A stretch of 64,000 nucleotides of DNA from Phytopseudomonas dryadis (GCF_004327355.1 NZ_QJUM01000002.1:124001-188000), one strand, 5' to 3'; shown: positions 1 to 8,422, counted from the first letter of the stretch. Notes: generated by a model from the letters alone, not told the origin. A program made the numbers and translations.

Positions 1-1108
1 AGCGCAGGTGGCGGTCGTAGCCGCCATTCTCCAGGTAGGCGGCGACGCCCATCTGGGTCACGCTGCAGGCCGAATGGGTGGTGAATATCTGCAGGCGCTG
101 GATCTCGTCCTGATGCTTGCCGGCCACGATCCAGCCGATGCGCACGCCCGGTGACAGGGTCTTGGAAAAGCTCGAGCAGTACACCACCCGACCTTCGCGA
201 TCACTGGCCTTGAGCGCCTTGGTACGGCCCTGCTCGAACATCAGCTCACCGTAGATATCGTCTTCGACGATGTTGATGTCGAAATCGCTGGCCAGGCGCA
301 GCAACTGCCTCTGCCGGGCCTCGGGAATGGTGCCGCCCAGCGGATTGCTCAGGCGCGCGGTCAGCACCAGGGCCTTGATCGGCCACTGGCTGGCGGCCAG
401 TTGCAGGGCTTCGACGCTGATGCCGGTCGTCGGATCACTGGGAATCTCGATGACCTTCAGGCCGAGCAGATCGGCCAGTTGCAGCAGACCATAATAGGTC
501 GGCGATTCCGTGGCGATCAGATCGCCCGGCCGGGTCAGTACCCGCAGGGACATCTGCAACGCATCCACGCAGCCGTGGGTGATCACCACTTCCGACGGGT
601 CGACCACCACGCCGGCATCGCGCATGCGGATGGCCACCTGCCGCCGCAGGGGCTCGAAACCCGGGCTGAACATGTAACTGAACGCCCGCGGGCTCTGGAA
701 ACGGGTGACCTTGGCCAGTTGCTGATGCAGCGCCCGCACCGGCAGGTAATCGACGTGGGGCACGGCGGCGCCCAGGGGGAACACGCCCTCGCGGCGCGAC
801 TCGCTGAGTACCTGGTTGATGATGCTGCTGCGCGTCACCAGGCCGGGGCGCTCGACCCGGGCGATATCCGGGGTGGGCGCGGTCAATGCCGGGGTCTGGT
901 GCACGTAGAAGCCGGATTGCGGCCGGGCGCGGATCAGCCCCATGTCTTCCAGATTGGCATAGGCCTGCAACACCGTGGCGTGACTCACGCTGAGCTGCGC
1001 GCTCATCTTGCGCACGGATGGCACGCGCTCGCCAGGCTGATAGACGCCGCGGCGGATGTCTTCCGCCAATTGTTGAGCGATGCGTTGGTAGAGCAACAGA
1101 TTGGTCAT
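1..1108 (-). CDS. MocR-type GntR/aminotransferase-fold regulator (3' end outside window)
   Basis: The reverse strand reads MTNLLLYQRIAQQL from an ATG at 1108, with GGAGG six bases upstream. Residues 1-70 are a GntR winged helix (PGERVPSVRKMSAQLSVSHATV, then a linker ending SGFYVHQ). The rest looks like a fold-type I PLP aminotransferase, for example FSPGFEPLRRQVAIRMRD and VITHGCVDA. This is the MocR subfamily, in which the aminotransferase domain normally senses a PLP-linked ligand instead of catalysing a pathway step. The C-terminus is cut by the window edge, so the PLP lysine cannot be fully checked. The target is unknown. A palindrome at 1159-1172 upstream may be its operator. Confidence 0.85.
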   Translation of the reverse strand, partial: MTNLLLYQRIAQQLAEDIRRGVYQPGERVPSVRKMSAQLSVSHATVLQAYANLEDMGLIRARPQSGFYVHQTPALTAPTPDIARVERPGLVTRSSIINQVLSESRREGVFPLGAAVPHVDYLPVRALHQQLAKVTRFQSPRAFSYMFSPGFEPLRRQVAIRMRDAGVVVDPSEVVITHGCVDALQMSLRVLTRPGDLIATESPTYYGLLQLADLLGLKVIEIPSDPTTGISVEALQLAASQWPIKALVLTARLSNPLGGTIPEARQRQLLRLASDFDINIVEDDIYGELMFEQGRTKALKASDREGRVVYCSSFSKTLSPGVRIGWIVAGKHQDEIQRLQIFTTHSACSVTQMGVAAYLENGGYDRHLR

Positions 1109-1158
1109 ATCAGCCTCCACAGGGTACTGAACCATAACAGTAGCTCAACAAAATGTTT

Positions 1159-1172
1159 CTGTACGGGTACAG
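1159..1172. promoter_or_regulatory. Palindrome CTGTAC-GG-GTACAG upstream of the MocR gene
   Basis: Perfect 6-bp arms around a 2-bp spacer lie 51 bp upstream of the MocR start. GntR/MocR proteins usually autoregulate through such dyads close to their own promoter. The assignment is inference from position and symmetry. Confidence 0.4.
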
Positions 1173-1247
1173 TCGCACGCATTGTCAGCGATACAGCCCT
1201 CCACGGGTCACAGACAGTCGCAATGCCGGCACGCTAGCGATCCGGGA

Positions 1248-1324
1248 ATGAAAATGGCCGGGAGAAATCCTTGACGTCGCGACGGCCCGAAGGGGACCAC
1301 CAGGGATGGCAGGCCATAAAAAAA
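1248..1324. repeat. Intergenic repeat family A, copy 1 (degenerate)
   Basis: It carries the blocks AAATGGCCGGGAG, GACGTCGCGACGGCCCGAAG and CCAGGGATGGCAGGCCATAA, which recur at 6279-6368 and, inverted, at 15838-16035. The copy ends in an A-run that is also the T-run of the minus-strand terminator of the OmpA-like operon. Several sub-blocks are self-complementary, so the transcript would fold. The family is REP-like or MITE-like. I see no ORF in it. Confidence 0.7.
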
Positions 1325-1348
1325 CCCCGACCGGAACAGGTACGGGGT
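1318..1348 (-). terminator. Rho-independent terminator of the OmpA-like lipoprotein operon
   Basis: Read on the minus strand, ACCCCG and CGGGGT form a stem around a 13-nt loop, followed by seven T. It lies 20 bp after the stop of the OmpA-family gene. Confidence 0.65.
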
Positions 1349-1367
1349 CGTTCGAGCGAGCTGGCGA

Positions 1368-2183
1368 CTAGCGCGTGGCGCCCAGGCGGCCCTGCTCGTC
1401 GGAGAACAGGATCTCGACGCGGCGGTTCTGCGCCCGGCCCTTGGCCGAGGCGTTCTCCGCCACCGGGAAATCTTCGCCATACCCCTGAACCCCGACGCGC
1501 CTGGCCTCGACGCCGAGGTCGATCAAGGCGTCGGCAACCGTCTGTGCACGGGCCTGGGACAGTTGCAGGTTTTCCTGGCGATTGCCGCTGCTGTCGCTGT
1601 AACCCTCGATGCGCACGATGCGCCGCGGATTCAGTTGCAGGAACTGCGCGACCTTGAGCACCGTGCGATTGGCCGAGGCCTTGAGGTCGGCCTCGCCCGC
1701 ATCGAACAGCACATCGCCCAGGGTCATCACCAGGCCCCGCTCGGTCTGCGCCGTGGCCAGACTGACGATCTGCTCCTCCAGCCAACTGTTCTGCTCCTGC
1801 ACGCTGAGCAGCTTGGCCTCACGCAGCGCCAGCTGCAGGCGCTGCAGCTCCAGTTGCAGCTTGGCGGCGCGTTCCTGGTTGAGCGCGAGCAGGCTGTGCT
1901 CGCGGGCGATTTCGCTGTAACGCTGGCTCAGGTAGGCATAGTGGGCCACGTCATCGCCACTGCCCCAGTACCCGGACAGGCGCTCGGCCCGCGCCAGGGA
2001 TTCGCCGGCACGAATCACATCCTTGGGGGCGTCGCGCAACACCTGCGGATCTTCCTTGACGGCCTGGAAGCTGCTGTGCGCGGCCTCCAGCGCCGAGGCG
2101 TTGTGCTCTGCCGTGTTGCCGGCGCAAGCGGTCAGCAGCGTACTCAACAGGCTCATGCCGAACAGCCGGCAGGCAGGTGTCAT
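1368..2183 (-). CDS. OmpA-family lipoprotein with DUF4398-like N-terminus
   Basis: A 271-residue protein with a signal peptide and lipobox LLTAC near residue 20, so it is probably outer-membrane anchored. Residues 30-90 resemble the DUF4398 region of its upstream neighbour. A coiled helical stretch rich in Q, L and E follows (about 95-150). Residues 150-265 are an OmpA C-terminal peptidoglycan-binding domain (VLFDAGEADLKASANRTVLK, IEGYSDSSGNRQENLQLSQARA, GYGEDFPVAEN, AQNRRVEI). The start codon overlaps the stop of the upstream lipoprotein gene by 4 bases (ATGA), so the two are translationally coupled. The likely role is an envelope tether between outer membrane and peptidoglycan; the exact function is unknown. 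Confidence 0.85.
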   Translation of the reverse strand: MTPACRLFGMSLLSTLLTACAGNTAEHNASALEAAHSSFQAVKEDPQVLRDAPKDVIRAGESLARAERLSGYWGSGDDVAHYAYLSQRYSEIAREHSLLALNQERAAKLQLELQRLQLALREAKLLSVQEQNSWLEEQIVSLATAQTERGLVMTLGDVLFDAGEADLKASANRTVLKVAQFLQLNPRRIVRIEGYSDSSGNRQENLQLSQARAQTVADALIDLGVEARRVGVQGYGEDFPVAENASAKGRAQNRRVEILFSDEQGRLGATR

Positions 2184-2557
2184 GGCATGGCTCCCAGTTG
2201 CTTGCGCAGGCGCTCGATATGCCGGTTCAGCTCGACCAGTTGATCCTGGCTCCTGGCGCTCAGCACACGGGCCTCGGCCAGCCGGGCATCCAGCTCGGCC
2301 TGTTCGGCGAGCCGGCGCGCATCACGGAAGGACTCGTCGGCAATGGCCGACTGGGCCTGCAACAGCTTCTCTTCGGCCAGGACGAGTTCGCTGACTGAAT
2401 CACTGGCGGCCACGGTCCGGGCCTGCTCGACCACCCGTTCGGTCAGGCGCATCTGCTCGGTGGGCTGCGGGTCGCTGGCACAGCCCTGCAGCAGCAACAA
2501 TGCCAGGGTGGCGCCTGTATATCGATAGATCACGTGTGTCCTACTCATTGGGCGCAT
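2180..2557 (-). CDS. DUF4398 lipoprotein
   Basis: A 125-residue lipoprotein: signal peptide with lipobox LLLQGC near residue 26, then a helical, Ala/Glu-rich DUF4398-type body (VAASDSVSELVLAEEKLLQAQSAIADESF). The gene is nested between two overlaps: its start lies inside the 3' end of the solute-binding gene and its stop overlaps the OmpA-like start. A second ATG three codons in (2548) is also possible. Pairing with an OmpA-domain lipoprotein suggests a shared envelope role; no catalytic motif is seen. Confidence 0.8.
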   Translation of the reverse strand: MRPMSRTHVIYRYTGATLALLLLQGCASDPQPTEQMRLTERVVEQARTVAASDSVSELVLAEEKLLQAQSAIADESFRDARRLAEQAELDARLAEARVLSARSQDQLVELNRHIERLRKQLGAMP

Positions 2558-3374
2558 CGGCCGGCGGCGGCTGTTGTGCCTTCCAACGCTGCAAATTGCG
2601 TTGCACCAGGGTTTCCGGCAGACCTGAAGCCCTGAATTCTGTCATTTTTTTCGCCAGTTGTGCGCGTAGCCAGGCATCGTTGCACGCCGAATTATGCGAC
2701 AGCGCAAGGTGCAGCCACTCACGGGAAACCGGCGGCTCGAGCACCTGCAGGTCATCCTGGAGGCCCAGGGTTTCGGCCAGAGCCAGGCCCGGGTAGCGCT
2801 CATAGAGCACGTAGTCGGTGCGCCCCAGCAGCAGTTTCTGGAAGGCCTGGGTCAGACTGGACACGCCCTCGAGGGTGAGATTGTCCTTGGCATAGGCATC
2901 GAACAGTTGCCCGAAGCTGTTGTTCACCAGGGTATCGCCGGTATGCCCCTGCAGGTCGGCCCAGCCGCTATAAGGAAAATCCACGCCCTTGCGGACCCAG
3001 ACCACGTTCGGCGTGGAGAGGAACGCCGGATGGACGAAATCCATGCTTTCCAGGCGCGACAGGGTCAGAAAGGCCCCGGCCAGCAGGTCGACGCGGCCGG
3101 TGCGCACTTCATCCTGGGCGCGCGACCAGGGGCCGGTGTAGATGACCTCGATGGTCACGCCGATGTCCTCGGAGACGGCCTTGAGCAGATCGACCGTGGC
3201 GCCGATCAACTGCCCGGGGTGCTGCGGATCGCGCCACAGATAAGGGGGGTACTCGGGATTGCCGGTGGCGACCAGACGCTCGCACTTGCCCGCGGCATGC
3301 GCCGCGCCCGGCAGTAACAGCGCCCCCAACAGCAGCAACAACGGTTTCGCTACGCCTCGCTCAAGCATCGGCAC
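2541..3374 (-). CDS. Periplasmic solute-binding protein, family 3 (amino-acid type)
   Basis: 277 residues with a cleavable signal peptide ending near AAHA (residues 1-27). A type 3 solute-binding fold follows: NPEYPPYLWRDP, GATVDLLKAVSEDIGV, GRVDLLAGAFLTLSRLESMDF, and LLLGRTDYVLYERYPGL. No permease or ATPase gene is adjacent. It instead heads an operon with two lipoproteins, so it may act as a stand-alone binding or sensing protein. Length is normal for the family. The ligand cannot be told from sequence. Confidence 0.85.
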   Translation of the reverse strand: MPMLERGVAKPLLLLLGALLLPGAAHAAGKCERLVATGNPEYPPYLWRDPQHPGQLIGATVDLLKAVSEDIGVTIEVIYTGPWSRAQDEVRTGRVDLLAGAFLTLSRLESMDFVHPAFLSTPNVVWVRKGVDFPYSGWADLQGHTGDTLVNNSFGQLFDAYAKDNLTLEGVSSLTQAFQKLLLGRTDYVLYERYPGLALAETLGLQDDLQVLEPPVSREWLHLALSHNSACNDAWLRAQLAKKMTEFRASGLPETLVQRNLQRWKAQQPPPADAPNE

Positions 3375-3479
3375 TCTCTCGGTTCAAACGCAGGGCTTCC
3401 AGGCTCGGGTAAAACACTCAAAGACTCATGACATGCTAGCTCAATAGCTGCTCAATAATCATCGGCGATAAGGCGCGGC

Positions 3480-3697
3480 ATGAAGAAAACGCTACTCGGC
3501 CTGTTCCTGCTGCTGGTCGGCGGCGGCGCCCTTGCTTGCAGCAGCGCTATCCGCCCTGGAGCCCGAGCTTTCGCGGATCGAACTCCGGGGCGACCAGTAT
3601 CACATCCTGGACCCTTGCTCTAGCGGGACGCTGGTGAAGGGCTGTGGCCATATGCCCATGCTCGAATGCGCGGAAGAAACCGCCGGGCACACTGCCA
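3480..3697 (+). pseudogene. Frameshifted small exported-protein gene
   Basis: An ATG at 3480 opens a clear hydrophobic leader (MKKTLLGLFLLLVGGGALA). The frame then becomes low-complexity and stops after about 47 codons. The +1 frame entered near 3532 continues sensibly (LAAALSALEPELSRIELRGD, then CSSGTLVKGCGHMPMLECAE). Leader and body together look like one small secreted or membrane protein broken by a single-base change near 3530. The body runs straight into repeat B copy 1, so its natural end may also be lost. A sequencing error is the alternative. Confidence 0.55.
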
Positions 3698-3895
3698 AAT
3701 GCCCGTCAGTTAGGCATTTGGCCCACAAAACGGCGGTTTGCCCTGGCCCCGTGGGAGCCGCGCCCCCGCGGCGATTGCTGCCCATGACACGCCTTGTACA
3801 ATGGCCACGATCGCATCGCGCCGAGGTCGACGCTCCTACATGGACGGCGGTTTTCCGCTCTTCGGCAGGCGCCACCTGCTCCTCTGATCGGCACT
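3698..3895. repeat. Repeat family B (MITE-like), copy 1
   Basis: About 198 bp closely matching 10115-10310. Shared blocks include TTTGGCCC.CAAAACGGCGG, CCCGCGGCGATTG and CATCGCATCGCGCCGAGGTC. The ends are imperfect inverted repeats: AATGCCCGTCAG at the left against CTGATCGGCACT at the right. No long ORF or transposase is present. No target duplication could be made out at this copy, unlike copy 2. Confidence 0.75.
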
Positions 3896-3941
3896 ACCGG
3901 CGATGCCGCAGGCAGGCTGATGAGGGACACCGCGCTTGTGC

Positions 3942-4427
3942 TTAGCGGCCTTGCGCCTGGTCGCCACGCAGGGTGATCACCGCGCTGGCGATGTTGGCGA
4001 TCACCCTGCCCTCCTCACTGCGTATCTCGCAGCGATAATGGCTGATCGTCCGGCCACGGCGCTCGGCCCAGGCGTGGGCTTGCAGGCGTGCCCGCCAGAC
4101 CGGGCGAAGAAAGGTGGCCTTCAAGTCGATACTGGTGAAACTCTCTCCTTCCTCCATCAGCGTGGAATGAGCGGTACCGATGGCGGCATCCGCCAGTTCA
4201 CAGAGCAGTCCGCCGTGCACGGTGCCCTGCTGATTGCCATGCAGCCGCGGATCGACCTCCATCTCCAGCGCCGCCATGGCCTCGGCGACCGCGACGAGGC
4301 GAAAGCCAAGCAGCTGCGAGATCGCCGTGGGGTAGCGCATGTGCGTGCGGTGCTCCACCTCGAGCGTGCCGTCCAGTTGGCGACGCAGATACTCCAGTAC
4401 CGGAATCGAGCGAACGATGCGAGTCAT
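3942..4427 (-). CDS. PaaI-family hotdog thioesterase
   Basis: 161 residues from an ATG at 4427 preceded by AGGAG. Hotdog-fold signatures are clear: HGNQQGTVHGGLLCELADAAIGTAHS in the central helix, then SIDLKATFLRPVWRARLQAHAWAERRGRTI. The HGG...D pattern is that of PaaI/YdiI-like acyl-CoA thioesterases, which hydrolyse acyl- or aryl-CoA thioesters in the cytoplasm. The gene lies just downstream of the TSUP permease on the same strand with a 50-bp gap, so co-transcription is possible. The frame runs further upstream through the permease, but that extension is a shadow; the RBS fixes the start. The substrate is unknown. Confidence 0.85.
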   Translation of the reverse strand: MTRIVRSIPVLEYLRRQLDGTLEVEHRTHMRYPTAISQLLGFRLVAVAEAMAALEMEVDPRLHGNQQGTVHGGLLCELADAAIGTAHSTLMEEGESFTSIDLKATFLRPVWRARLQAHAWAERRGRTISHYRCEIRSEEGRVIANIASAVITLRGDQAQGR

Positions 4428-4477
4428 GCCAGCTCCTGTTTCGGTTGAGCGCTGCCGAGGTCGACAGGGCCCGGGCT

Positions 4478-5224
4478 TCAGAAGAAAGGCCGCGAGATCA
4501 GCTCCAGCCCCAGCAGTATCAGGAACCACAGAAAAAACCGGCGGAACAGCCGGGCACTGAGCCGGGCACGAATCGCCTGGCCCAGCCACATGCCCAGCAA
4601 TGCCGGAACCACGGCCAGCGCAGACAGCCCCAGTTGCTCCACATGAAAGGCGCCCTGCAGCAGCAGGCCACCGGCCAACGCCAGGGTGGAGACCGTGAAC
4701 GACAGGCCGAGCGCCTGCACCAGTTCGTCCTTGTCCAGGCGCAAGGCCTGCAGATAGGGAACGGCTGGCATCACGAACACGCCGGTGGCCCCGGTGATCA
4801 GCCCCGTGACGAGGCCCACCAGAGGCGACAACCCCGGCTCCCAGCGCGAGGGCAGCGCCAGGGCCGGCGCGAACAAGGCATAGCCGGCGTAGAGCAGCAG
4901 CGCGCAGCCCAGGCCGAACGCCGACCATGACGGCTCGACCCGCACCAGCACAGCCGCGCTGCTCAGCGTGCCCACCAGGATACCCAGCACCATCGGCCAC
5001 AAGCGTCGCAGCAGGCGCACCGTCGCCGGCCCTGCCAGGCACTGCCAGACATTGCTGACCAGCGATGGAATCACCAGCAGGGCCGCGGCCGCCACCGGCG
5101 ACATGAGCGTCACCAGCAGGCCCATGGCGACGGTGGGCAGGCCCATGCCGGTCACGCCCTTGACCAGTCCGGCCGCGAGGAAGATCAGCATCAGGGGCAA
5201 CAACAGGGACAGGGATTCGCTCAT
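4478..5224 (-). CDS. TSUP (TauE/SafE) family membrane permease
   Basis: 248 residues from the ATG at 5224 (MSESLSLLLPLMLIFLAAG). About eight hydrophobic segments are visible, with the TSUP hallmark glycine-rich loops in both halves (GLVKGVTGMGLPTVAMGLL and GLVTGLITGATGVFVMP). Family members export or import sulfite, sulfoacetate or other small anions. It is divergent from a LysR regulator across 88 bp holding an 8-bp dyad, so regulation by that protein is likely. The substrate is not predictable. A start 11 codons earlier is possible but would extend into the regulator region. Confidence 0.85.
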   Translation of the reverse strand: MSESLSLLLPLMLIFLAAGLVKGVTGMGLPTVAMGLLVTLMSPVAAAALLVIPSLVSNVWQCLAGPATVRLLRRLWPMVLGILVGTLSSAAVLVRVEPSWSAFGLGCALLLYAGYALFAPALALPSRWEPGLSPLVGLVTGLITGATGVFVMPAVPYLQALRLDKDELVQALGLSFTVSTLALAGGLLLQGAFHVEQLGLSALAVVPALLGMWLGQAIRARLSARLFRRFFLWFLILLGLELISRPFF

Positions 5225-5278
5225 GGGGCCATTTGACCCTCCTCCCGCCTTTGGCACAATCCGGATGTTTCGTCGTAT

Positions 5279-5297
5279 CCTTCGGTTTTACCGAAGG
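5279..5297. promoter_or_regulatory. LysR-type operator (CCTTCGGT-TTT-ACCGAAGG)
   Basis: A perfect 8-bp inverted repeat with a 3-bp centre lies 15 bp before the LysR start, in the 88-bp divergent region with the TSUP gene. The inner part fits the LysR box T-N11-A with dyad symmetry. The role is inferred from position and consensus. Confidence 0.5.
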
Positions 5298-5312
5298 CTA
5301 TGGAGTGCGGAT

Positions 5313-6215
5313 ATGCGCCCGGATCTGGCCGACCTGCGCCTGTTCCTCTGCGTGATAGAGGCCGGCAGCATCACCCGGGGCGCTGCCCGGGCGAACCTGG
5401 CGCTGGCCTCGGCAAGCGAGCGCCTGCGCAATATCGAGCGCGATGCCGGCGTGCCCTTGCTGCAACGCCTGCCACGGGGCGTGGCGCCTACCGAAGCCGG
5501 AGAAACCCTGGCCCACTACGCGCGCCTGATCCTCAACCAGCAATCGCTGCTGCAGGGCGAATTGCGCGATTTCGCCAGCGGCGCGCGCGGCACGCTGCAC
5601 CTGTATGCCAACACCGCAGCGCTGACCGACTTCCTGCCGCCCCGGCTGGCCCCCTGGCTGGCCGAGCGCAAGGGCCTGCACCTCGAACTCAAGGAACGCA
5701 CCAGCGCCGAGATCGTCAGGCTCATTGCCAATGGCCTGGCCGAGGCAGGCATCGTCTCCGACGCTGTCGAGGCGCCTGGCCTGCACGTGCAGCCCGTCGC
5801 CAAGGATCACCTGGTCCTGATCGTCCCCGCCGGACACCGCCTGGCAGACCATGGCGCGCTGCGCCTGGCCGATGTGCTCGACGAGCCCTTCGTCGGCCTG
5901 GCGGCGGGCAACGCGCTGCAGGAGCACATCTTCGATCACGCCCGCGCGGCGGGCCATGGGCTGACACTGCGCATCCGCATGAAGACCTTCGAAGGCTTGT
6001 GCCAGATGGTGGCGCACGGTGTCGGCCTGGGTATCGTTCCCCAGGGTATCGCCAGCCGTTACCGACGCCGGCACGGCTACCGGACACTGGCCCTGAGCGA
6101 TGGCTGGGCGCGCCGTCAGCTCTGCTTGTGCTTCGACCAGTGGCAGGCGCTGTCCGTGCCCATGCGCAGCCTGCTCTGCCACCTCGGCGCCCATCCCGAA
6201 AACACGCAGACCTGA
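5313..6215 (+). CDS. LysR-family transcriptional regulator
   Basis: 300 residues from the ATG at 5313 (MRPDLADLRLFLCVIEAGSI). Residues 1-62 are the LysR winged helix-turn-helix (TRGAARANLALASASERLRNIERDAGVPLLQRLPRGVAPTEAG). The rest is a type 2 periplasmic-binding effector domain (GLAEAGIVSDAVEAPGLHVQPVAKDHLVLIVPAGHRLA). The open frame extends far upstream, but that part crosses the divergent TSUP gene and is not LysR-like. It most likely controls the TSUP permease and perhaps the thioesterase. The inducer is unknown. Confidence 0.9.
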   Translation: MRPDLADLRLFLCVIEAGSITRGAARANLALASASERLRNIERDAGVPLLQRLPRGVAPTEAGETLAHYARLILNQQSLLQGELRDFASGARGTLHLYANTAALTDFLPPRLAPWLAERKGLHLELKERTSAEIVRLIANGLAEAGIVSDAVEAPGLHVQPVAKDHLVLIVPAGHRLADHGALRLADVLDEPFVGLAAGNALQEHIFDHARAAGHGLTLRIRMKTFEGLCQMVAHGVGLGIVPQGIASRYRRRHGYRTLALSDGWARRQLCLCFDQWQALSVPMRSLLCHLGAHPENTQT

Positions 6216-6278
6216 CCCAGGGCGCAGCAACCGTCCTCGACGCCGAATGTTCGCCGGCGCTTGCGCTGGCCCGCAGGA

Positions 6279-6368
6279 TGGCGGGCCATAAAAAATGGCT
6301 GGGAGCCATTTTCAACGTCGCTTGCGACGGCCCCAAGAGTGGCCGCCAGGGATGGCAGGCCATAAAAA
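6279..6368. repeat. Intergenic repeat family A, copy 2 (best preserved)
   Basis: The block runs GGCCATAAAAAATGGC, GGGAGCCATTTT, AACGTCGCTTGCGACGG, then CCGCCAGGGATGGCAGGCC. Internal hairpins include CGTCGC-TT-GCGACG and a longer AAAATGGC/GCCATTTT pairing. It lies between the LysR gene and the etfBA terminator, and its final A-run supplies the T-run for that terminator on the minus strand. Confidence 0.75.
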
Positions 6369-6390
6369 ACCCGCTCGAGCGAGCGGGTTT
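6364..6390 (-). terminator. Terminator of etfBA
   Basis: AAACCCGCTC and GAGCGGGTTT form a 10-bp stem with loop GAGC. On the minus strand it is followed by a T-run. It sits about 20 bp past the etfA stop. Confidence 0.8.
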
Positions 6391-6411
6391 CGTGCTGCGG
6401 CAAAGCCGGGA

Positions 6412-7356
6412 TCAGACCAGCTTTTCCAGCTCCGGGACGGCTTCGAACAGATCAGCCACCAGGCCGTAGTCGGCGACCTGGAAGATCGGCGCCTCTTCGT
6501 CCTTGTTGATCGCGACGATCACCTTGGAGTCCTTCATGCCGGCCAGGTGCTGGATCGCACCGCTGATGCCCACGGCGATGTACAGCTGCGGCGCGACGAT
6601 CTTGCCGGTCTGGCCGACCTGCATGTCGTTCGGCACGAAGCCGGCGTCGACCGCGGCACGCGAGGCGCCGACCGCGGCGCCGAGCTTGTCGGCCAGGGCG
6701 TACAGGTGCTTGAAGTTGTCGCCGTTCTGCATGCCGCGACCACCGGAAACCACGATCTTGGCAGCGGTCAGTTCCGGACGGTCGGACGTGGCCAGCTCTT
6801 CGCCGACGAACGCCGATTTGCCGGCATCGCCGCCAACCGAGACGTTCTCGACGGCAGCGGAACCGCCTTCGGCCGCCACGGCATCGAAGCCGGTGGCACG
6901 CACGGTGATGACCTTCACCGCGGCGGAAGACTGCACGGTGGCGATGGCGTTACCGGCATAGATCGGACGCTTGAAGGTGTCCGCGCTGTCCACCGCGACG
7001 ATCTCGGAAATCTGGTCGACGTCCAGTTGCGCGGCGACGCGCGGCAGGATGTTCTTGCCGTTGCTGGTGGCGGCAGCCAGGATGTGGCTGTAAGCCTTGC
7101 CCCCGCTCTGTTCAACAAGAGCAACCACCAGCGGTGCGACGTTTTCCGGCAACTGATGAGCGAATGCGGCATTGTCGGCGACCAGCACCTTGGCCACGCC
7201 AGCGATCTTGGTAGCCGCTTCAGCGGCAGCGCCAACGCCCTGGCCGGCGACCAGTACGTGGATGTCACCACCGATGGCTTGGGCGGCAGCGACGGTGTTG
7301 AGGGTCGCGGGTGCCAGCGCGGAATTGGTGTGTTCAGCGATAACCAGGATAGTCAT
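6412..7356 (-). CDS. etfA: Electron transfer flavoprotein alpha subunit
   Basis: 314 residues, close to the usual length of 309-315. The C-terminal FAD-binding region is diagnostic ([20 protein letters not shown], then [19 protein letters not shown]), as is [10 protein letters not shown] in the middle. With EtfB it forms the soluble flavoprotein that collects electrons from acyl-CoA dehydrogenases and passes them to ETF-quinone oxidoreductase. The start codon directly abuts the etfB stop with no gap. The quinone oxidoreductase is encoded divergently at 8423. Confidence 0.97.
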   Translation of the reverse strand: MTILVIAEHTNSALAPATLNTVAAAQAIGGDIHVLVAGQGVGAAAEAATKIAGVAKVLVADNAAFAHQLPENVAPLVVALVEQSGGKAYSHILAAATSNGKNILPRVAAQLDVDQISEIVAVDSADTFKRPIYAGNAIATVQSSAAVKVITVRATGFDAVAAEGGSAAVENVSVGGDAGKSAFVGEELATSDRPELTAAKIVVSGGRGMQNGDNFKHLYALADKLGAAVGASRAAVDAGFVPNDMQVGQTGKIVAPQLYIAVGISGAIQHLAGMKDSKVIVAINKDEEAPIFQVADYGLVADLFEAVPELEKLV

Positions 7357-8106
7357 TTAGATCACCTTCGCTTCGGTTTTCAGTTTCTCGACCAGTTCAG
7401 CGACCGACTTGACCTTGATGCCCGCACCGCGAGCGGCTGGCGCTTCGACCTTGAGGGTCTTGACGGTGGACGTGGTGGCCACGCCCAGCGCATCGGGCGT
7501 CAGGGTTTCCAGCGGCTTCTTCTTGGCCTTCATGATGTTCGGCAGCGACGCGTAGCGCGGCTCGTTCAGGCGCAGGTCGGTGGTGACGATCGCCGGCAGG
7601 TTCAGGGCCACGGTCTGCAGGCCGCCATCGATCTCGCGGGTAACGTTGACCTTGTCGCCGCTGACTTCGACCTTGGAGGCGAAGGTGCCCTGGGCATAGC
7701 CGGTCAGGGCGGCGAGCATCTGCCCGGTCTGGTTGTTGTCGCTGTCGATGGCCTGCTTGCCGAGGATGACAAGCTGCGGCTGCTCCTTGTCGACCACCGC
7801 CTTGAGCAACTTGGCCACGGCCAGGGAGTTCAGCTCTTCGGAGGATTCGACCAGAATGGCGCGGTCGGCCCCCAGCGCCAGAGCGGTACGCAGTTGTTCC
7901 TGCGCCTGGGTCGGGCCGATCGAGACGACGACGATTTCGCTGGCCACACCCTTCTCTTTCAGACGCACGGCTTCTTCCACGGCGATTTCGCAGAAAGGGT
8001 TCATCGACATCTTGACGTTGGCAAGATCAACGCCGCTGTTGTCCGCCTTGACGCGAACCTTGACGTTGTAGTCGACCACTCGTTTGACAGCTACAAGAAC
8101 CTTCAT
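7357..8106 (-). CDS. etfB: Electron transfer flavoprotein beta subunit
   Basis: 249 residues from [20 protein letters not shown], the standard EtfB start. The ETF-beta signature region ([33 protein letters not shown]) is intact. The subunit holds AMP and docks the dehydrogenases. The frame stays open upstream but lacks similarity there; the start at 8106 follows GAGGAAT. The operon is transcribed away from ETF-QO, and a PsrA-like site lies in the shared intergenic region. Confidence 0.97.
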   Translation of the reverse strand: MKVLVAVKRVVDYNVKVRVKADNSGVDLANVKMSMNPFCEIAVEEAVRLKEKGVASEIVVVSIGPTQAQEQLRTALALGADRAILVESSEELNSLAVAKLLKAVVDKEQPQLVILGKQAIDSDNNQTGQMLAALTGYAQGTFASKVEVSGDKVNVTREIDGGLQTVALNLPAIVTTDLRLNEPRYASLPNIMKAKKKPLETLTPDALGVATTSTVKTLKVEAPAARGAGIKVKSVAELVEKLKTEAKVI

Positions 8107-8305
8107 GGATTCCTCTTTACTCTCCGGTGAATAGGAATGTCGCCAGAAGCGAGCATACGGGTGATGCAGATCAGCAGGCCGCAGGCGACACAGACGGCGA
8201 GCGCAAAACCGCCCGTATCTTGACTGCACGACATAGCTCGGTCAATACGCCTTACCTGCGAGCCATTCGTGTTGTAGCCAGATTCTAGCAGGCCTACAGA
8301 AAATT

Positions 8306-8319
8306 CAAACAAACGTTTG
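8306..8319. promoter_or_regulatory. Predicted PsrA-type operator CAAAC-N4-GTTTG
   Basis: CAAAC AAAC GTTTG fits the consensus I know for the fatty-acid-responsive repressor PsrA ([CG]AAAC-N2-4-GTTT[GC]). It contains a 12-bp perfect palindrome. It lies just upstream of the ETF-QO -35 and near the etfB promoter. PsrA control of etf genes in P. aeruginosa is from memory, not shown here. Confidence 0.6.
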
Positions 8320-8321
8320 TA

Positions 8322-8350
8322 TTGGCCGTCAACAAGGCTGGGGATATAAT
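8322..8350 (+). promoter_or_regulatory. Sigma70 promoter of the ETF-QO gene
   Basis: TTGGCC and TATAAT are spaced 17 bp, 73 bp before the GTG start. The PsrA-like box ends 3 bp upstream of the -35, so a bound repressor would block polymerase. Confidence 0.55.
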
Positions 8351-8422
8351 GCGCCGGCGTGCTTCGGGGAAGGATGCCCGCCCGCCATAAAAAACTAGAG
8401 AGCCTTGATGAGGAGATAACCT

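Noticed and set aside
3689..3905. 7-bp target duplication around repeat B copy 1
   Set aside because: Flanks ACACTGC and GGCGATG do not match; the copy may be older or its edges altered.
6295..8130. Long plus-strand frame opposite etfA and etfB
   Set aside because: Antisense shadow; etfA and etfB are unmistakable on the other strand.
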